Assembly (NCBI GenBank): GCA_951217055.1
Contig: OX578280.1
Coordinates: 19,197,394-19,261,393 of the forward strand
Length of the DNA stretch: 64,000 bases
Reading direction: 5' to 3'
DNA from: Gerris lacustris
Lineage: Eukaryota > Arthropoda > Insecta > Hemiptera > Gerridae
Shown here piece after piece: positions 1-12,010 of the stretch (its first letter is position 1; each line of letters opens with the position of its first letter). Made by a program: the position numbers and the translations under genes. Under the pieces are notes generated by a model that ran no database searches, was not told where the DNA came from, and worked only from the letters and a program-made list of their open reading frames with translations.

Positions 1-1075
1 GGAGAAGTTACTGCTCCGGAAAGATCGTTCGTTTAATAACAACTTAGACAGTGGACAACTTATCATATAGAAAAACTGTATTCAAAAACTGTAAAAAACA
101 ATATTCATTGCAATAAATAATCTTAATCAGGCTAGAAAGGTTTGACTACATACTATGAAGAAAGACAAAAAAAAACTTACAAACAAAGATAACCAGAATA
201 AGTTGACTGACTAAAATGGAGCAGACTATTGGTTCCCGTTCAAGTGGGCAATGAGATAGTAGGAAAAATAAAAATAAAATAAGATAAGTAAAATAGTAGG
301 CAGAACTTATTTTTATTATTTTACAATTGTAAATATTTATCTCACTCCTATGACTCGATTATTAGAGTTAACACTTGAAAAAAATGCTTTAAGTAATCAA
401 CATAAAAACAAACCACATCTTTCAAACTTCAGGTGAGGTTTTTCCCCATTGCTTGAACCGTGATTCAGCAAATCCATGTTACAGAATTGCTTTTATAGGA
501 CAGGGGACAATGAAAAATTTTGTCTAGGACATGAGGGCAATGGCAATGACTTTATGAGACAGAGGGGCAGTAATGTAAGTTTGGGAACCTATGCTCAAGA
601 CTGTCAATTGCATTTTTTGTTTATGCTTACTTACTTTAGCTAATGTTTTTAGTGTATTAAGGGCTTTTATTATATAGTCTTTAGCTAATGTCTTATTTAT
701 ATAAGTTATTAATTGCACATAAACTACAACATAAACTACAATACAAAAATTCAATTCATAAATATTACTCTTATTTTACCCTAAAAAATTGTATGGTATA
801 CAAATATTTTTAAGAAATATATGGCTTTAAAAAAAAAAACCTAGATTAAAGTATCAGTTTAATATTAATTGTGTGTGTAGTGTGTAGTTAATCGTTAAAT
901 ATTAACAAATTTCGAGGAAATCTATGTTTTTGTTAAAATTATTTATTTATTTCCCCAAGTTAAAGAATTTTAAACTGGATTAGTATCAACTAAACACATC
1001 AACATTTTCCAGCGGAAGTCTCCTATAGCTTATGATAAGAGTTATCTAATCAAATATGTATTATTTATCATTTAC
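1..1075. other. Non-coding stretch, probable Ly6 intron
   Basis: AT-rich sequence downstream (minus strand) of the Ly6 exon 1076-1258. That exon ends at a donor site in mid-gene, so this should be the following intron. I searched the minus strand for the expected last exon (a closing Cys-Asn and a hydrophobic tail) and found none, so it probably lies beyond the left edge. A 76-codon open frame at 524-754 is AT-driven and has no splice or family support. Confidence 0.5.
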
Positions 1076-1258
1076 CTTCATCTTTGAATGCGTTGCTGCC
1101 TTTCTCCACTGATTTTCTACACCATCCTGATGTACATGGAACAGTACCCACACCATGTTCTTCGCCAATTGTGGAAGCATTTGAGTAGAGGAAAGGATCC
1201 TTACAGCTGCCAAGTTCACCACGTGAACGACAGTCAAAACATCTCGTATGAATAATCC
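1076..1258 (-). CDS. Ly6/uPAR-family protein, cysteine-rich exon (partial gene)
   Basis: This is the second coding exon of a small secreted or GPI-anchored three-finger protein of the Ly6/uPAR superfamily. The acceptor is a long T-tract followed by gtgtgtag, the exon begins with GG, and the donor is GAAG|gtaaat (GT at 1075-1074). It encodes 61 codons: IIHTRCFDCRSRGELGSC, then KDPF, an NAS sequon, and a CTSGWC cluster followed by RK. The CxxC at the start of the mature protein, the C-x-D-P-F motif and the later Cys pair are the usual first half of an arthropod Ly6 domain. The split codon (G + GG) joins in frame to the signal-peptide exon at 3667-3724. The second half of the domain, with the final C-N, is not in this window. 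Ly6 proteins act outside the cell as membrane-tethered or secreted modulators; which member this is cannot be told from half a domain. Confidence 0.85.
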
Positions 1259-3666
1259 CTACACACAAAAAAAAAAAAAAAAAAAAAATCAGGATATACC
1301 ACCTATGAGTTACAGCAATAAAGTACTGTCTAAATAGAAGTATTTAAAATTTTAATTTAATATGAATTAATTTCCTTGAAAAAAATTGCATAGACAAGTG
1401 TACTGCTGTGAAAACGAGCAAGTGAACCTCCCAACCTCCACTAGAGGCAATGAATTAATGGCAAGGTTAGATCTTTTTTACAAGAAAATATATGAAAATT
1501 ATTAAAAGTATCCTGAACAGCACACTATCAATAAAAACATGACTATCAGTCATTAATAAAAAGCTTGGTTTTCCGGTGAAATCTGCATCACGAAGTAGTT
1601 GAAGTCCGACGTTTTGCTTCCACTACTGGAAGTATCTTCAGGGGTGTCATCGTGATGTTTCCTCACACACGATAAAGGATACACCTGCCTGATTGAGTCA
1701 TCCTGACAAAGGATTAACCTGACTCAAGGAACCCTCGGGGAATCCAGGTATAATCTACGTTCAAGAAAGCAACAATAAATTCGCCCTCCTTACCTCATCA
1801 GCATGTCTGATGACTGATGAGGTATTGTTGTAGCTTCAAGTAAACATCACAATGCACCACACCTCTGAATATCCTTCCAGTAGTGGAAACGAACCCAAGG
1901 ACTTCAACCCCTTTGTGACAGGGATTTCACTGGAAAACCAAGCTGTTCGTTACGAGTCTACCCACGGAAGCCTATGCACCAAGTTATCAGACATTAGTTT
2001 AGATTACTCAATTAGCGTCTAGTAGAGGAGAATCCTAAATGTATCCCAGAAGTAATAGTAACATTGTAGTACTATTGTAGCACTCAGACGAAAGGGGGGA
2101 ATTTAAGAAAATAAGATTGAATTTATCGAGATGCTACATTCTAAATTGTTTTTATAATGTAAAAAGGAACAGTTTAAAAAAAACCGAAGTAAATCGGGCA
2201 TTTAGAAATAGGTGGCACATATAGTGCGGATTTACCCCTCACAATAAATAACAGTTATTATTATTAAAAATACTTTGTTGAAGATCTAGTGCCCCCCCCC
2301 CCCCCCTTTAAAAACGATGATGAGTAACTATCAAACATTAAAGAAGCAAACCGTTGATAAATAACATATTTACTAAGATTGGAAACGTCTCCCACCCATT
2401 AAGTATGGGACAAGTTTTTCATTTTACCCAGAACTTTTGGAAAATGTCCCATTTTTCCAAAAAAGGGGACATATTCGGAAACTTTTAGGACGCCTTCAAA
2501 AGCTTAAAATAACTGGGACTGCCCTGGTCAAAATGGGATGTATGGTCACCCTACTTTGTGTATAGACAACAAAGTATTAGAAGTTTGATATAACAAGGTT
2601 TGCAACATAGACCCCATACAGGCATTTGATGAACCAGACACCAAAGCAGATGTAAAAATGTATTTGCTAATAATGATAATTATAAAATGGAGAACAAAAC
2701 GAACACACATATCAGACCATTAAATTAAAGTGAAATAATTATGACAATTGTTATATGTTTTGTTATATTATTCTATTTCTGTTGCAGTCTTAAAGTACTA
2801 TAGATTTCATTAGTTGACCACACTCTAAATCCGACCCTGACCCCACATAAAAGGTCATATTACTTCAGAATTTAAGGTGGCTTTCACATTAGAAAAGGTA
2901 GGGGACAGAAGACAGGCAGTAAGACCTTTCCCACTGGGAAGACATAAACCTCTATGTCTGTTTGGTGTGAAAACAATAAACAACAAAAACATGTCTCTTG
3001 TATTCTGCCCCGAAGAAGTCGCTCTCAGTCTGTTCAAAGGAATTAAACTATTCTTTTATTGAAATAACCTTTAGAAAGGTCATAAAAAGACAAATACTGC
3101 AGGTCACAACTTTAATAGTTTAGAGATTAAATCAGAACATAAATAAATATGCCATACAGCAGTTGTGACAAAAGACAAAAAAATATCATTTTGATAGCAT
3201 TAAAACACATGACAATGTATTAGTCTGAAGCTTATAGTTCACTTTTAACTTGAAATAGTTAACTTCTACTTAAAATAGTTTTGGCAAAGAACCAATCTGA
3301 GATTATAATGTTAGACTTAAGATTCAAAGCCTGATTGAAATCAACAAATAAATATGTTGACAGAACTTAGTAACTAAACATTTTACATGTTTAATCACAC
3401 CCATCTAATGGATATAAAGAAGAAGTGGAACTTAGTGCGTACTTGACGTAAAGGACTTAAATATAACTCTGTAACCTTGGTACAGAGAGAAAGTCACAAA
3501 TCAAACTAGCTAAATATTTCCTGATTTATCAATATATTTTTAGCAAAAAAACGGCTTAAAGATTAAAAAAACTTCCAACTTAACAAGTAACAAGTTAAAA
3601 AATAATAATTAAAACTAATAATAAAATAAATAAGTTAAATAGGGGGAAAAACAGAGAAATATTTAC
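1259..3666 (-). other. Ly6 gene intron 1
   Basis: The 2.4-kb intron between the signal-peptide exon and the cysteine-rich exon. It has GT at the 5' end (3666-3665) and AG at the 3' end (1260-1259) on the minus strand. It contains the foldback repeat at 1562-1944, a run of 17 C at about 2291-2307, and a degenerate repeat at 2400-2560 ending in a GGTGACCATAC-type terminus (minus strand). An open stretch on both strands at 2855-3062 was not recognised. Confidence 0.7.
1562..1944. repeat. Foldback/palindromic repeat
   Basis: The left arm begins agcttggttttccggtgaaa and the right arm ends in its reverse complement (tttcactggaaaaccaagct). Homology between the arms runs for about 110 bp, including the phrase cttccactactggaag in both. 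The central part holds gtctgatgactgatgagg. This is a MITE-like foldback unit with no coding capacity. No clear TSD was found. Confidence 0.7.
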
Positions 3667-3724
3667 CTTGGACGTAGGATAAAATAGATAGAAAGAATAT
3701 TAAATTAAACAAAGACACATTCAT
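3667..3724 (-). CDS. Ly6/uPAR-family protein, first coding exon (signal peptide)
   Basis: The ATG at 3724-3722 opens MNVSLFNLIFFLSILSYVQ and ends with one base (G) of a split codon at the donor CCAAG|gtaaat (GT at 3666-3665). The peptide is a classic secretion signal: short polar start, hydrophobic core LFNLIFFLSIL, small or polar residues before the cut. The leftover G joins GG at the start of exon 1076-1258 to give Gly, so the protein reads ...SYVQ-G-IIHTRCFDC. Correct phase, a correct donor and the fit of a signal peptide directly before a Ly6 CxxC make this pairing strong although the exon is only 58 nt. The start was chosen because it is the only ATG giving a signal peptide in this frame. 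Confidence 0.82.
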
Positions 3725-4182
3725 ATTAAAAACTAGGTAATCTAACAAATAAAATACATAAAAAACGTATAAAAGTTTCAGTCCAGCGATTAAAACACTT
3801 AAAACTGTACAATAAGATATTAAGATATAAAATTAATAAAGAAAACAAAAGAGTTCAACTCAACAAGTGGTAATGTAATGGTAATGACAGTTTCTGGGAG
3901 GTAAGATCTGAAGATCCAGGTGGGGAGGGCTTTTTTTATTTCCTTGTGGTAACACTGCTTTATTTTAGAGGGATTTTGAATTTTTACGTTGGTCAAACTT
4001 GTTCAACTGTCAATAATACATTTTTGAATTCTGTGGCGGATTATTGCTATTGCTTAATATTTTTTTTTAAATTTGTGTTTACTATTACTATTGATATCAG
4101 CATTTTGTTTTAAATTTACAGTAGAAAGATTGTTTGTTTTTAAACCGAATTGTGCTTTCAAAGTGTCGTTTTATTTTGAGAT
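3725..4182. promoter_or_regulatory. Candidate bidirectional promoter between divergent genes
   Basis: This 458-bp gap separates the start codon of the minus-strand Ly6 gene from that of the plus-strand exon at 4183. It must hold at least part of both 5' UTRs unless upstream non-coding exons exist. A possible initiator-like tcagcat lies near 4096. No clear TATA box could be distinguished from the general AT richness. The assignment is inferred from gene layout. Confidence 0.4.
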
Positions 4183-4326
4183 ATGGCTCCACGAATCAAG
4201 CGATTCCGTAAATCGTTGCCTTCGGAAGTACCTGGGAAAGAAAAGGAGAATTATTTTGTCCGAAGTGTAAATGATTTCCAAGCTAAAGTTCGACGTAGAG
4301 AATCTTTCAGGATAAGAAATATAAAG
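4183..4326 (+). CDS. Unknown protein, probable first coding exon
   Basis: The ATG at 4183 starts 48 codons that end exactly at a good donor, AAG|gtaaga (4327). The predicted peptide begins MAPRIKRFRKSLPSEVPGKE and continues with a charged stretch containing VNDFQAKVRRRESF before RIRNIK. It is strongly basic and hydrophilic with no signal peptide or membrane segment, suggesting a nuclear or cytoplasmic protein. Reading past the donor reaches a stop after 10 or 11 codons, which supports splicing. The intron would be phase 0. The next exon was not found; the plus-strand exon at 35100-35257 starts in a different phase, so at least one exon would lie between if they belong together. I do not recognise the family. 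Confidence 0.55.
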
Positions 4327-5256
4327 GTAAGATTGTTCTCTTCATTTGCACACCTCTTGTAATAAAAAAATCGTAAAGTAAGTACCGATTTACCTCATGG
4401 AAGAGAAAGGATTTTGTTGGAGGGCACTCATGCATGTAAATATGGTTTAAATACGCAGATAATTTCAATGTTTTATTACAGTGTATTAATGTCCAGTTAT
4501 CTGTGATTTAACTGTCGAGGATTTTCCATTTAGTTAAACTACTATCTCTTTTTGAAACTTAAAAAAACAATATTGATTACAATGGATTTCCACTATGTGA
4601 TACTGAATGAGTATATCTCTACTTAATATTGACTAGGATATCAATATTTTTAAGAATAGAGGTTTTCCATTGCGTGATACTACCATCATATATCTTGTTT
4701 AAACTTTACATTATTTAACAATGTATCCCTTAATTTATGCTATTTTAAAGAATACATTGTCCACGGCCCTTGATAAAAATTAATGTATGCAGCTTATTTA
4801 TTTTAATTTAACTATGTATACAGAGCTAATATTGTCACGATCTGTATCCGAGTAAATCAAGATAATAAGAGCTTTTTTGGGGGGCCTTGTTCGAATGAAT
4901 TGTTTTTACAAAGGGATATAATCTCTTAAATGTATAAACCATGCCAAGCGATTCTCAACTGTATTGTTTCCTCCATTGAAAAACTTCAGAATCTGTGATA
5001 AGAAATCTATCAGTTAGTAACTTATTCTTTAGAACTCAAGTCTAGTTTACACGGCATCATATCACTTGGGGATTAAGAAGATACTCGGGTAAAGGTAGTC
5101 TTCTCCTGATGAAGTAAGGAATCATTAATTTAAGTGATATTAATCCAAATATGTTTTAGACTTTGAAGTCATAGATAAGAATATCAATTGTTTTGTTTAG
5201 TATAAAGCAATAATGAAAAAAGTTAAAGTATATTTGAACGTTTACGAGTATAACTA

Positions 5257-5516
5257 AAGTCTGTCCCAAAGTAGAGTTAGTGCGTTGACAGCGCAGGAAA
5301 AACTAGCAGATGGGGTGGGGAGCCAATGAGAGCTCGAAATTTTCCCGGACAAAAAGTCAGGCCAACTAGGCAACGATAGATGTCTCTAGTGGAGGGGAGA
5401 GGCCCTCTAACCACAGACCTAGTGGCTTTATTTTTTCCCTTTGAGAGGTTGGCCAATCTGTGTGTCACTTGATTTCCTGCGCTGTCAACTCACTAACTCT
5501 ACTTTGAGACAGACTG
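5257..5516. mobile_element. MITE with 43-bp inverted repeats, TA-flanked
   Basis: The 260-bp element has termini near agtctgtcccaaagtagag at the left and the inverted copy at the right. The terminal inverted repeats (TIRs) extend about 43 bp through gttgacagcgcaggaaa. Both ends are flanked by TA (5255-5256, 5517-5518), as for Tc1/mariner insertions. The open frame at 5277-5468 lies inside it and is not a gene. Confidence 0.75.
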
Positions 5517-7364
5517 TAGATCTAGGAATATCTAAGATACTTTTTCTATTACTGTGGAAACTCTCCTGGCCAGCCAACTTGAACTGAGCCCATGACTGGA
5601 CAACAATATGGCTGGTAACAAGTAAATGAAAACAGAAATTCTTTTAAAACATAAGTACACCACATAGCAGTGTGTCAACTGTTTAACTGATTGTAACAGA
5701 CACCACAAAACAGTGGTCAAACAGACCTTTTATCTTAATAATAGTTATTTCCCTGTCCATATATCATGGTTTTAGAGTATTAAAATCCTTTTTTGTTTAT
5801 GTGATTAATATATTGGAGAGATATATAAAAATGGAGCAATCCCCTAACATTGGGATAACTCAGAGTATCAGTTTGTTGTAATAAAAACATTACAGCAGCT
5901 TCAGATCTGTTTCGATTACTTAAACAATGGATAGCCAACACCTTTGTTTCTTTTCCTGAACTGATAAATTGACAATTACTGCAATAAGATGACCAGTTAC
6001 ATCTTATTGCGGTCATCGTCAATTTATCAGTTCAGGAAAAGAAACAAAGCTGGGTTATCTTAAGTAATTATCTCCTGTGTTTTTTTTTTTTTGTTTTTGT
6101 TTTTTTTGACAAAAAGTTGTCAACAAATTGTGCTCTATACTCTATGGGTTTATTCAGTCTAAGTAAGTTTCACAAGGTCTCGTTAGAAATGGCTAACTTT
6201 AACTCTTTTATAACTTTCTCCACTTGGATTTTGTGACAATTAGAAGTGGAGCTTAGTAAAACTGAGAGGAGTTGAGCTCTCCACAACAGGTGGCCACCCT
6301 TCCATTCAAAACAATGGAGTCCGATTTCACAAGCAGAGTCCAACTACACTCCGCTTCTGGTGGCCGCCTTGCCTTATGAAACACATTTGCCAATATGAGC
6401 CCATGTTAGGTTGTTTAGTCAAAACATAATAACTAAAGATGGGTCTTCAAAAATGGATAAAAAAAGAACAGGTCAGCTGAATAATGACATGTTCAATTCT
6501 GACCTGTTCTATTAATTAAATAATATTATAATATTATTAATTATTATTTTTCAATACTATCTCAACTGCACTTGGACCATTAGCGGTTCTATCTATTGTG
6601 GGTTTTTAAATTAAATAGATTCACAGATGAGTTAAGAGCTAATCAATCGTTTTGAAGTGGGTTTTGCCCCTATTTGTTTCATTGTCAACTTTAATATTAT
6701 TTTTTTAGTTAGTCAATTGATTTTTGTACTTAAGTTGAGTTGTATAATAGTTTCATCCTTCAATACTCTTACTTAAATTAAACCTTAATTAATAAAGCCC
6801 TAAGATTATATTTTTAATTAACTGTAATAATATAATTCAGTTTATTATATTTATCAATGAACCTTTTATTTGACATAGCTTTAACCTTATGTATAGTTGA
6901 TGCTGTCTAATGTGAATAATAAAATTTAATAAATTAAGATTGAACCTTACTGAAACTTAAGAGATTAAAAAAGAAAAACAGTTTACTGTTACAATGACAA
7001 ATTATATGAGTGTATTCATAAAATTGATCTACTATATGATATTCATAGAACAGTAGTTTCGAACTAGCTGAACGGGGAAACTAATATCTGAGGTTAATTT
7101 ATTTCCTTTATTTATTTATTTATTTTTTGGAAAAGGTTTTAAATTAAATGTATTGTTGTAAAATTAGAGCTAGAACTTCATCTACTTCATATATTTTAGG
7201 TACTTGCGGAAGGGGTAGATTTGACCCTAGATTTTTTTTATCTGATCAATATTTAAATAAAATACTAAATTATGTCTAAATTTCCGACTAAATACCATGA
7301 TCTTTTATAAGCTATAAAACACGATTTTATCAATCAATTAATACAATAGGTTTATAAAATATAT
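5517..7364. other. Non-coding stretch with one long hairpin
   Basis: No splice-bounded coding sequence was seen. It holds the hairpin at 5940-6050 and a purine/pyrimidine-imbalanced stretch at 6080-6110. From about 6500 it becomes very AT-rich. Confidence 0.4.
5940..6050. repeat. Long inverted repeat (hairpin, about 49-bp arms)
   Basis: The left arm tttgtttcttttcctgaact... and the right arm ending agttcaggaaaagaaacaaa are inverted copies of about 49 bp with roughly four mismatches, separated by an 8-nt loop (accagtta). Weaker similarity extends outward (attacttaa on both sides). It could be a small MITE or a transcribed hairpin. The 80-codon frame crossing it at 5780-6022 is a by-product. 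Confidence 0.75.
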
Positions 7365-7365
7365 A

Positions 7366-7367
<2 letters not shown>

Positions 7368-7428
<61 letters not shown>
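7368..7428. repeat. (TA)n microsatellite
   Basis: About 30 TA units in an AT-rich surround. Confidence 0.95.
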
Positions 7429-7564
7429 GTATAAAAAAAATATATAAATCTGTCTGATTTAACATGCACTAAACTTTCTCATACACGATTATATAATTAT
7501 CTGGTCCACTGTTTTCCATTTGTTAGATAATTCGAGTTTTTATGGTTACATTTAATTATTATTG

Positions 7565-8360
7565 AACATTATATTAAAATTTACCATAAAAACAACTCCT
7601 CCCCGGTGGGGAATCGAACTCGGTCTCTCACCGTCCGCGTTTAGATCTATATTCTTAGGCGCTAGATTTTTCGAAGAAACACGACTTGTGACGACTTGTA
7701 TGGCTAGATTTGTCTTAAACTTCAAAATATTTTAATCAAAATCGTCGGAAACGATTTTTGAAAAATAGTTATGATTTAGATCCGTGTTTTTCAGAGTTTT
7801 CGAGTGGGTAGTGCCTCTAGGATATGATTTTACTGAACCTGTTTGCAAAATTTCATAGATATCTAGTAGTTTAGACTCCACGCGTCTTCATGAACGACGT
7901 ACTACAGACGACAAACATGCATTTTTGGAGTATTTTATTGTGAATTATATTTATATTTAGCAATATTGTTTTTAATATTTTGAACAGTCTTGAAAACCTT
8001 GATTCAATTAAAAATCATACAAATAAATTGATGTTAAATTCAATCCAGATTCTTTACAGATGCATGAAACCAAAAACTATTGGGCCGATTTCGATGAAAT
8101 TTAGCATTTATGTTCAGAAAATTCATACCCCAAGGTGAAGTCGGGAATATAATTTTAGCTCCAAATTTGGGGGTGCTCCCCCCAAAATACTCTGAAGAAA
8201 CGTTTTCTCCAAAACGGTTCCGACGATTTTGATTAAAAAATTGTAGTCCATTTAATAAAAATCTAAAGATATAAATCGTTTTCCCGGAAAAAATCTAATT
8301 TCAGGGAAATTAATGAAAATAAATATGATTTTTTTGAAATTCAAAAAAATAATAATTAAA
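7565..8360. repeat. Two opposed copies of a B-box-tailed repeat family
   Basis: 7565-7800 carries the family tail in reverse (ggggaatcgaact = reverse of a tRNA B-box-like GGTTCGATTCC, then ccgtccgcgttta). 8040-8360 carries the body forward (gggccgatttcgatgaaat, ...atgttcagaaaattcataccc). The same body and tail occur in one piece at 19222-19640. Confidence 0.6.
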
Positions 8361-8744
8361 TAATTAATAAATAATAATGTTTATAAACAAATAAATAAAA
8401 TGAGACATGATATTTATGTGCTGTATATGAAAGTTTTGTTCCATATCGGACCAATTATTACTGCGTTTGCTACCAAAATTTGTGGAGGTGTAAATTAAAA
8501 CAATAAAAGAACTTAATTGTTCCCTACACTAATGAATAAAAAAAACTTCTGATTTTTTTTTGTTACCTCAGTTTACCTAATAATAATTGAAGAGGCAACT
8601 TTTGTTTATGAAAAAAACAACTCAAAAAATCCCGTCAAGTACTTGCCAGCAAGTTACAAAAAGGGTTTCTTCGGTCATAAGAATTGATGAGTACATTATT
8701 ATAATTTATTTATTTATTTTAATTAAACAAATTTTTTTTTGTAT

Positions 8745-9485
8745 TTTTCCTTATCTTTAGGACTTGTCCTAATGGGGTAGTAGGCGAGGGGGACATTTTT
8801 TTAATTTTTTTAAGGGGGTAAAATGGACGCAATTTTGGAAACACGATATATATTTGTGAACAAAATTTCAATACCTTTAAAATGATACCCAACATCGAAT
8901 TTTCTAATCACAAAAAATTTGGGGCTCCATAGTTACGACCCCCTAAAATTTTTAAAATTTGACTTTTTAATATTAACTCCCGGAAATATCATCAGCCCAC
9001 AGTGATGCATATTCTTGTATTTTTGTCATATTTTTAGGACCTGTCCTAATAGGGTAGCAGGGGGGGGGGGGCATTTTTTTTGCATTTTGTTTTAATTTTT
9101 TGGGGGGTAAAATGGCCGCCATATTGGATACACGATATATTTTTGTGAACCAAATTTCAATACCTTTAAAATGATACCCAACTTAGAATTTTTAAATGAC
9201 AAAAATTTTGGGGCTCCTTAGTTCAGCCCCTAAAAATTTTAAAATTTGACTTTTTTTACATCAACTACCGGAAATTTCATTGGACCACAGAGATATATAT
9301 CTATGTATTTTTGTCTTTTTTTAGGACCTATTCTAATGGGGTAGTGCAGGGGGGGTACATTTTGGGTTTGTTTTAATTTTTTGGGGGGTAAAATGGCCGC
9401 CATTTTGGAAACGCGATATATATTTGTAATCTACATTTCAATACCTTTGAAATGATACCCAACTTGAAAATTACAAAAAATATAA
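8745..9485 (+). repeat. Tandem array, about 280-bp unit, three copies
   Basis: The phrase aggac-tgtcctaatggggtag recurs at 8759, 9036 and 9323 (spacings 277 and 287 bp), each followed by a G-run, ggtaaaatgg-cgc-attttgga and caatacctttaaaatgatac. The third copy is truncated. G-runs vary in length between units. No coding potential. Confidence 0.85.
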
Positions 9486-10425
9486 AATATTGCGATCTAT
9501 TCGCAATTGATCGCAGATCGCAGAAATTTGGAGTGTTTAAGTCCGCAATAGTTTTTTTTGGGGGGGGGGGGCAAAAGGACGACCTCGAAACCCTAAAAAC
9601 ATCTGTGTGAAGATAAAGAGTTCCCTACTTCCCGAGAGATGGACAATCATAGGTTTCATTTGTTTTACCGCAAATCTGGGAACTGGAAGATAGGCCTTCT
9701 GTCACAAATATAATTACTGATAGTAAAAACGAAAGAGTGTAAAAAATAATTACTTATGATAATTTAGTCAAAACTAATCTTACTACCAATCGAAAAAACT
9801 AGTAGAAAACAATCATTTTAGCGAATTTTCAGCGATTGCAATAGCTTCAAAATATTTGTAATGCGAATTTTTGATAATTTTCTCATTGGAATTCCATTTT
9901 AGACCATTCTTAATCGAATCCTGAAATTTAACACTTTTTGGAACGAAGTTCCTTATGGCACGTTCTGGAGCTAAAATATAATCATGTAAAATTTCACCCT
10001 GATACAAGCAGAAGCTAGAGTAGGGAAGAGATATATTTTATAATATTTTAAATTAATTGGCCGGGTAGGTAGAAAACAGTTCTATTTCAATCTAAACTCC
10101 TTTAACAAACATACTCTTTCACTATAAACTCATCATGATCAACTTTTTTCTTATATTTAATATATATTTATAGTAAGACGCTTGCTTTAATTATACAAAT
10201 AATGATTTTCTTTTAATTTTGCCTTAACTCTGCCAGATACAAACAGTTCGTTACTTTTAATTTTATCTCTTTTCTAACTCCGCCATGTATAAGTAGTTAG
10301 CAATGTATACGTACTTAGCAGTGTGATTTTAAAATTTATATTTAATGAAAAATGTAAGGAACTTCGTTCCTACCGGGTGTCCCGCGACACCACACGTATT
10401 TTTTTTATGTATGTATTTATGTATT
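9486..10425. other. Repeat-derived, no gene recognised
   Basis: Contains a G9 run near 9555 and a 64-codon minus-strand frame (9813-10007) without splice sites or family resemblance. Its phrase cctgaaatttaacacttttt recurs at about 10887, so it is dispersed repeat. A tail similar to that of the 13971-14702 repeat (actcatcatgatcaac, then acgcttgcttta) is present at 10126-10195. Confidence 0.4.
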
Positions 10426-10426
10426 G

Positions 10427-11145
10427 TATGTGTCACTCCAGACGATATCTCCCCTTAGGATGCACTTAAAAAATCCAAACAAATTTTAAAATGTCAATAA
10501 TATTAAAAGAAAGGATGAGTCCGTTGGCCAGCATTTTTGGAGTTCATTTAGGGGTCAAATTTTGACAATCTAGGGTCAAATTTTGACAATCTAGAGTCAA
10601 AAATAGCATAACGTGTTTTTTTCCATTTTACCCCCTTCTTACTTGAAAATATGACAAAAGTGTACATAACAACAATTACTGCACTCTTAAAAGACTTTCC
10701 AACGACATGCATCTTGAAGGGTACACATATACTATTTTGACTGTATCCCGTACCTCTGTGTATCAATTTTTTTTTTTCACCCATCCTAATTCTAAACCAA
10801 AATTTTCCTATATTATCATAAGCCAATAGTACGCAGATTTCATGGAAATCCATTTATACCATTCTCAATCCTCAATCGATCTTTTCCTGAAATTTAACAC
10901 TTTTTGTATGTATGTATCACTCCAGACGATATCTCACGCTAGGATGCACTTAAAAAATTTAAACAAATTTTCCAACGACATGCATCTCAGTGGGTATATA
11001 CTATTTTGACTTTTGTACCCCGTACCCCAGTGTACCAACATTTTTTAGTTTTTTCACCCATCCAAATTCTAAACCAAAATTTTCCTATATTTTCATAAGC
11101 CAATAATACGTAGATTTCATTGAAAATTCGCTCATTAAGTCATGG
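10427..11145 (+). repeat. Direct duplication of a 250-430 bp repeat
   Basis: Blocks at 10427-10490 and 10905-10975 share cactccagacgatatctc and ggatgcacttaaaaaat. Blocks at 10796-10850 and 11082-11140 share aaaattttcctatatt and cataagccaata. The first copy holds about 200 extra bases including a directly repeated ctag-gtcaaattttgac. The 101-codon minus-strand frame here is spurious. Confidence 0.7.
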
Positions 11146-11539
11146 TGCATGACTGGACTTGGTATTTTTTAAACTTTATTCAAACCCTTCGTGAAAAGAA
11201 CAACCTAACTCTTATAATAGAGATCTTAACTTATAGGGTACCTATCTAATAGGGATAAATGTGATATTACAATTTGTTATTATAGTATTTTTTTTTTAGG
11301 TATTTATTTTTAATATGTCAATAGTTAGTTTTAGTCTTAAAATGCAATATGTATTTAAGCTGTTTTAGCATAAGAATACGTGTAACTTTTTTCAAATATA
11401 AATATTCAAATAATAAATAATATCTTGTCTCCACAGAGTTAATCAAAAGTGTGAAAACAGTTGTAAATTTTTTTTTTATGTTAGCGTAGTAAAACCCAAA
11501 AAAAATCAGATCCAGATCGACAATAAAACAATAGTCGAG

Positions 11540-12010
11540 GAATTCATAATTCCAGTATGAAACAATTAGACGGTTTCATATTCAATAAAGAAAGGAATCG
11601 GAAAGAATTGGGGTTCTTTTAAAGATGCTGCTAAAACAAATGCAGAAATACCAGATGAAGAAACATGATCTATTGTGGAAACGTCAGGTTTTGGAATGGT
11701 AACTAGAGTTGTGTTCGGGGCAAGTGATCGAGTAGCTCTACTGGAAGGGATGCATGTGGTGGGGGTTTACAGCATAGTCACCCCTTCAAACTATCTATAT
11801 GAGTTAAGGTTTCAGTTCACTCTTAGACTACGGACTCTGTCGGTTTCTCGAACGTCAGTCCTGGAAATTTTTTTACGAGTTTGATTAAAAACTTCGTCGA
11901 AGTTCGGCTTGTACTGTGATCGCGAAGTTGCGACACCGCTAAAGTTTAACCGGGGTTGTCTGGGACGCGGGCAAGACCCGCCGGGTCTTAAACAAAGGTC
12001 ACTATAAACC
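11540..12010 (+). pseudogene. Coding-like relic with frameshift and stop, unknown origin
   Basis: Two plus-strand frames carry protein-like pieces: MKQLDGFIFNKERNRKELGF from 11557, then, one frame over, GKNWGSFKDAAKTNAEIPDE followed by ET and a stop near 11668, with the frame continuing as SIVETSGFGMVTRVVFGA. The break pattern suggests a decayed gene or transposon ORF. The 3' part (11890-12000) is GC-richer and not obviously related. I could not assign it to a family. Confidence 0.3.

Noticed and set aside
466..500. Cys-Asn on the minus strand as the missing last Ly6 exon
   Set aside because: An in-frame stop lies a few codons upstream and no acceptor fits.
1800..1830. ctgatgactgatgagg as a second hammerhead core
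   Set aside because: No GAAA follows at the right distance and no stem II can form.
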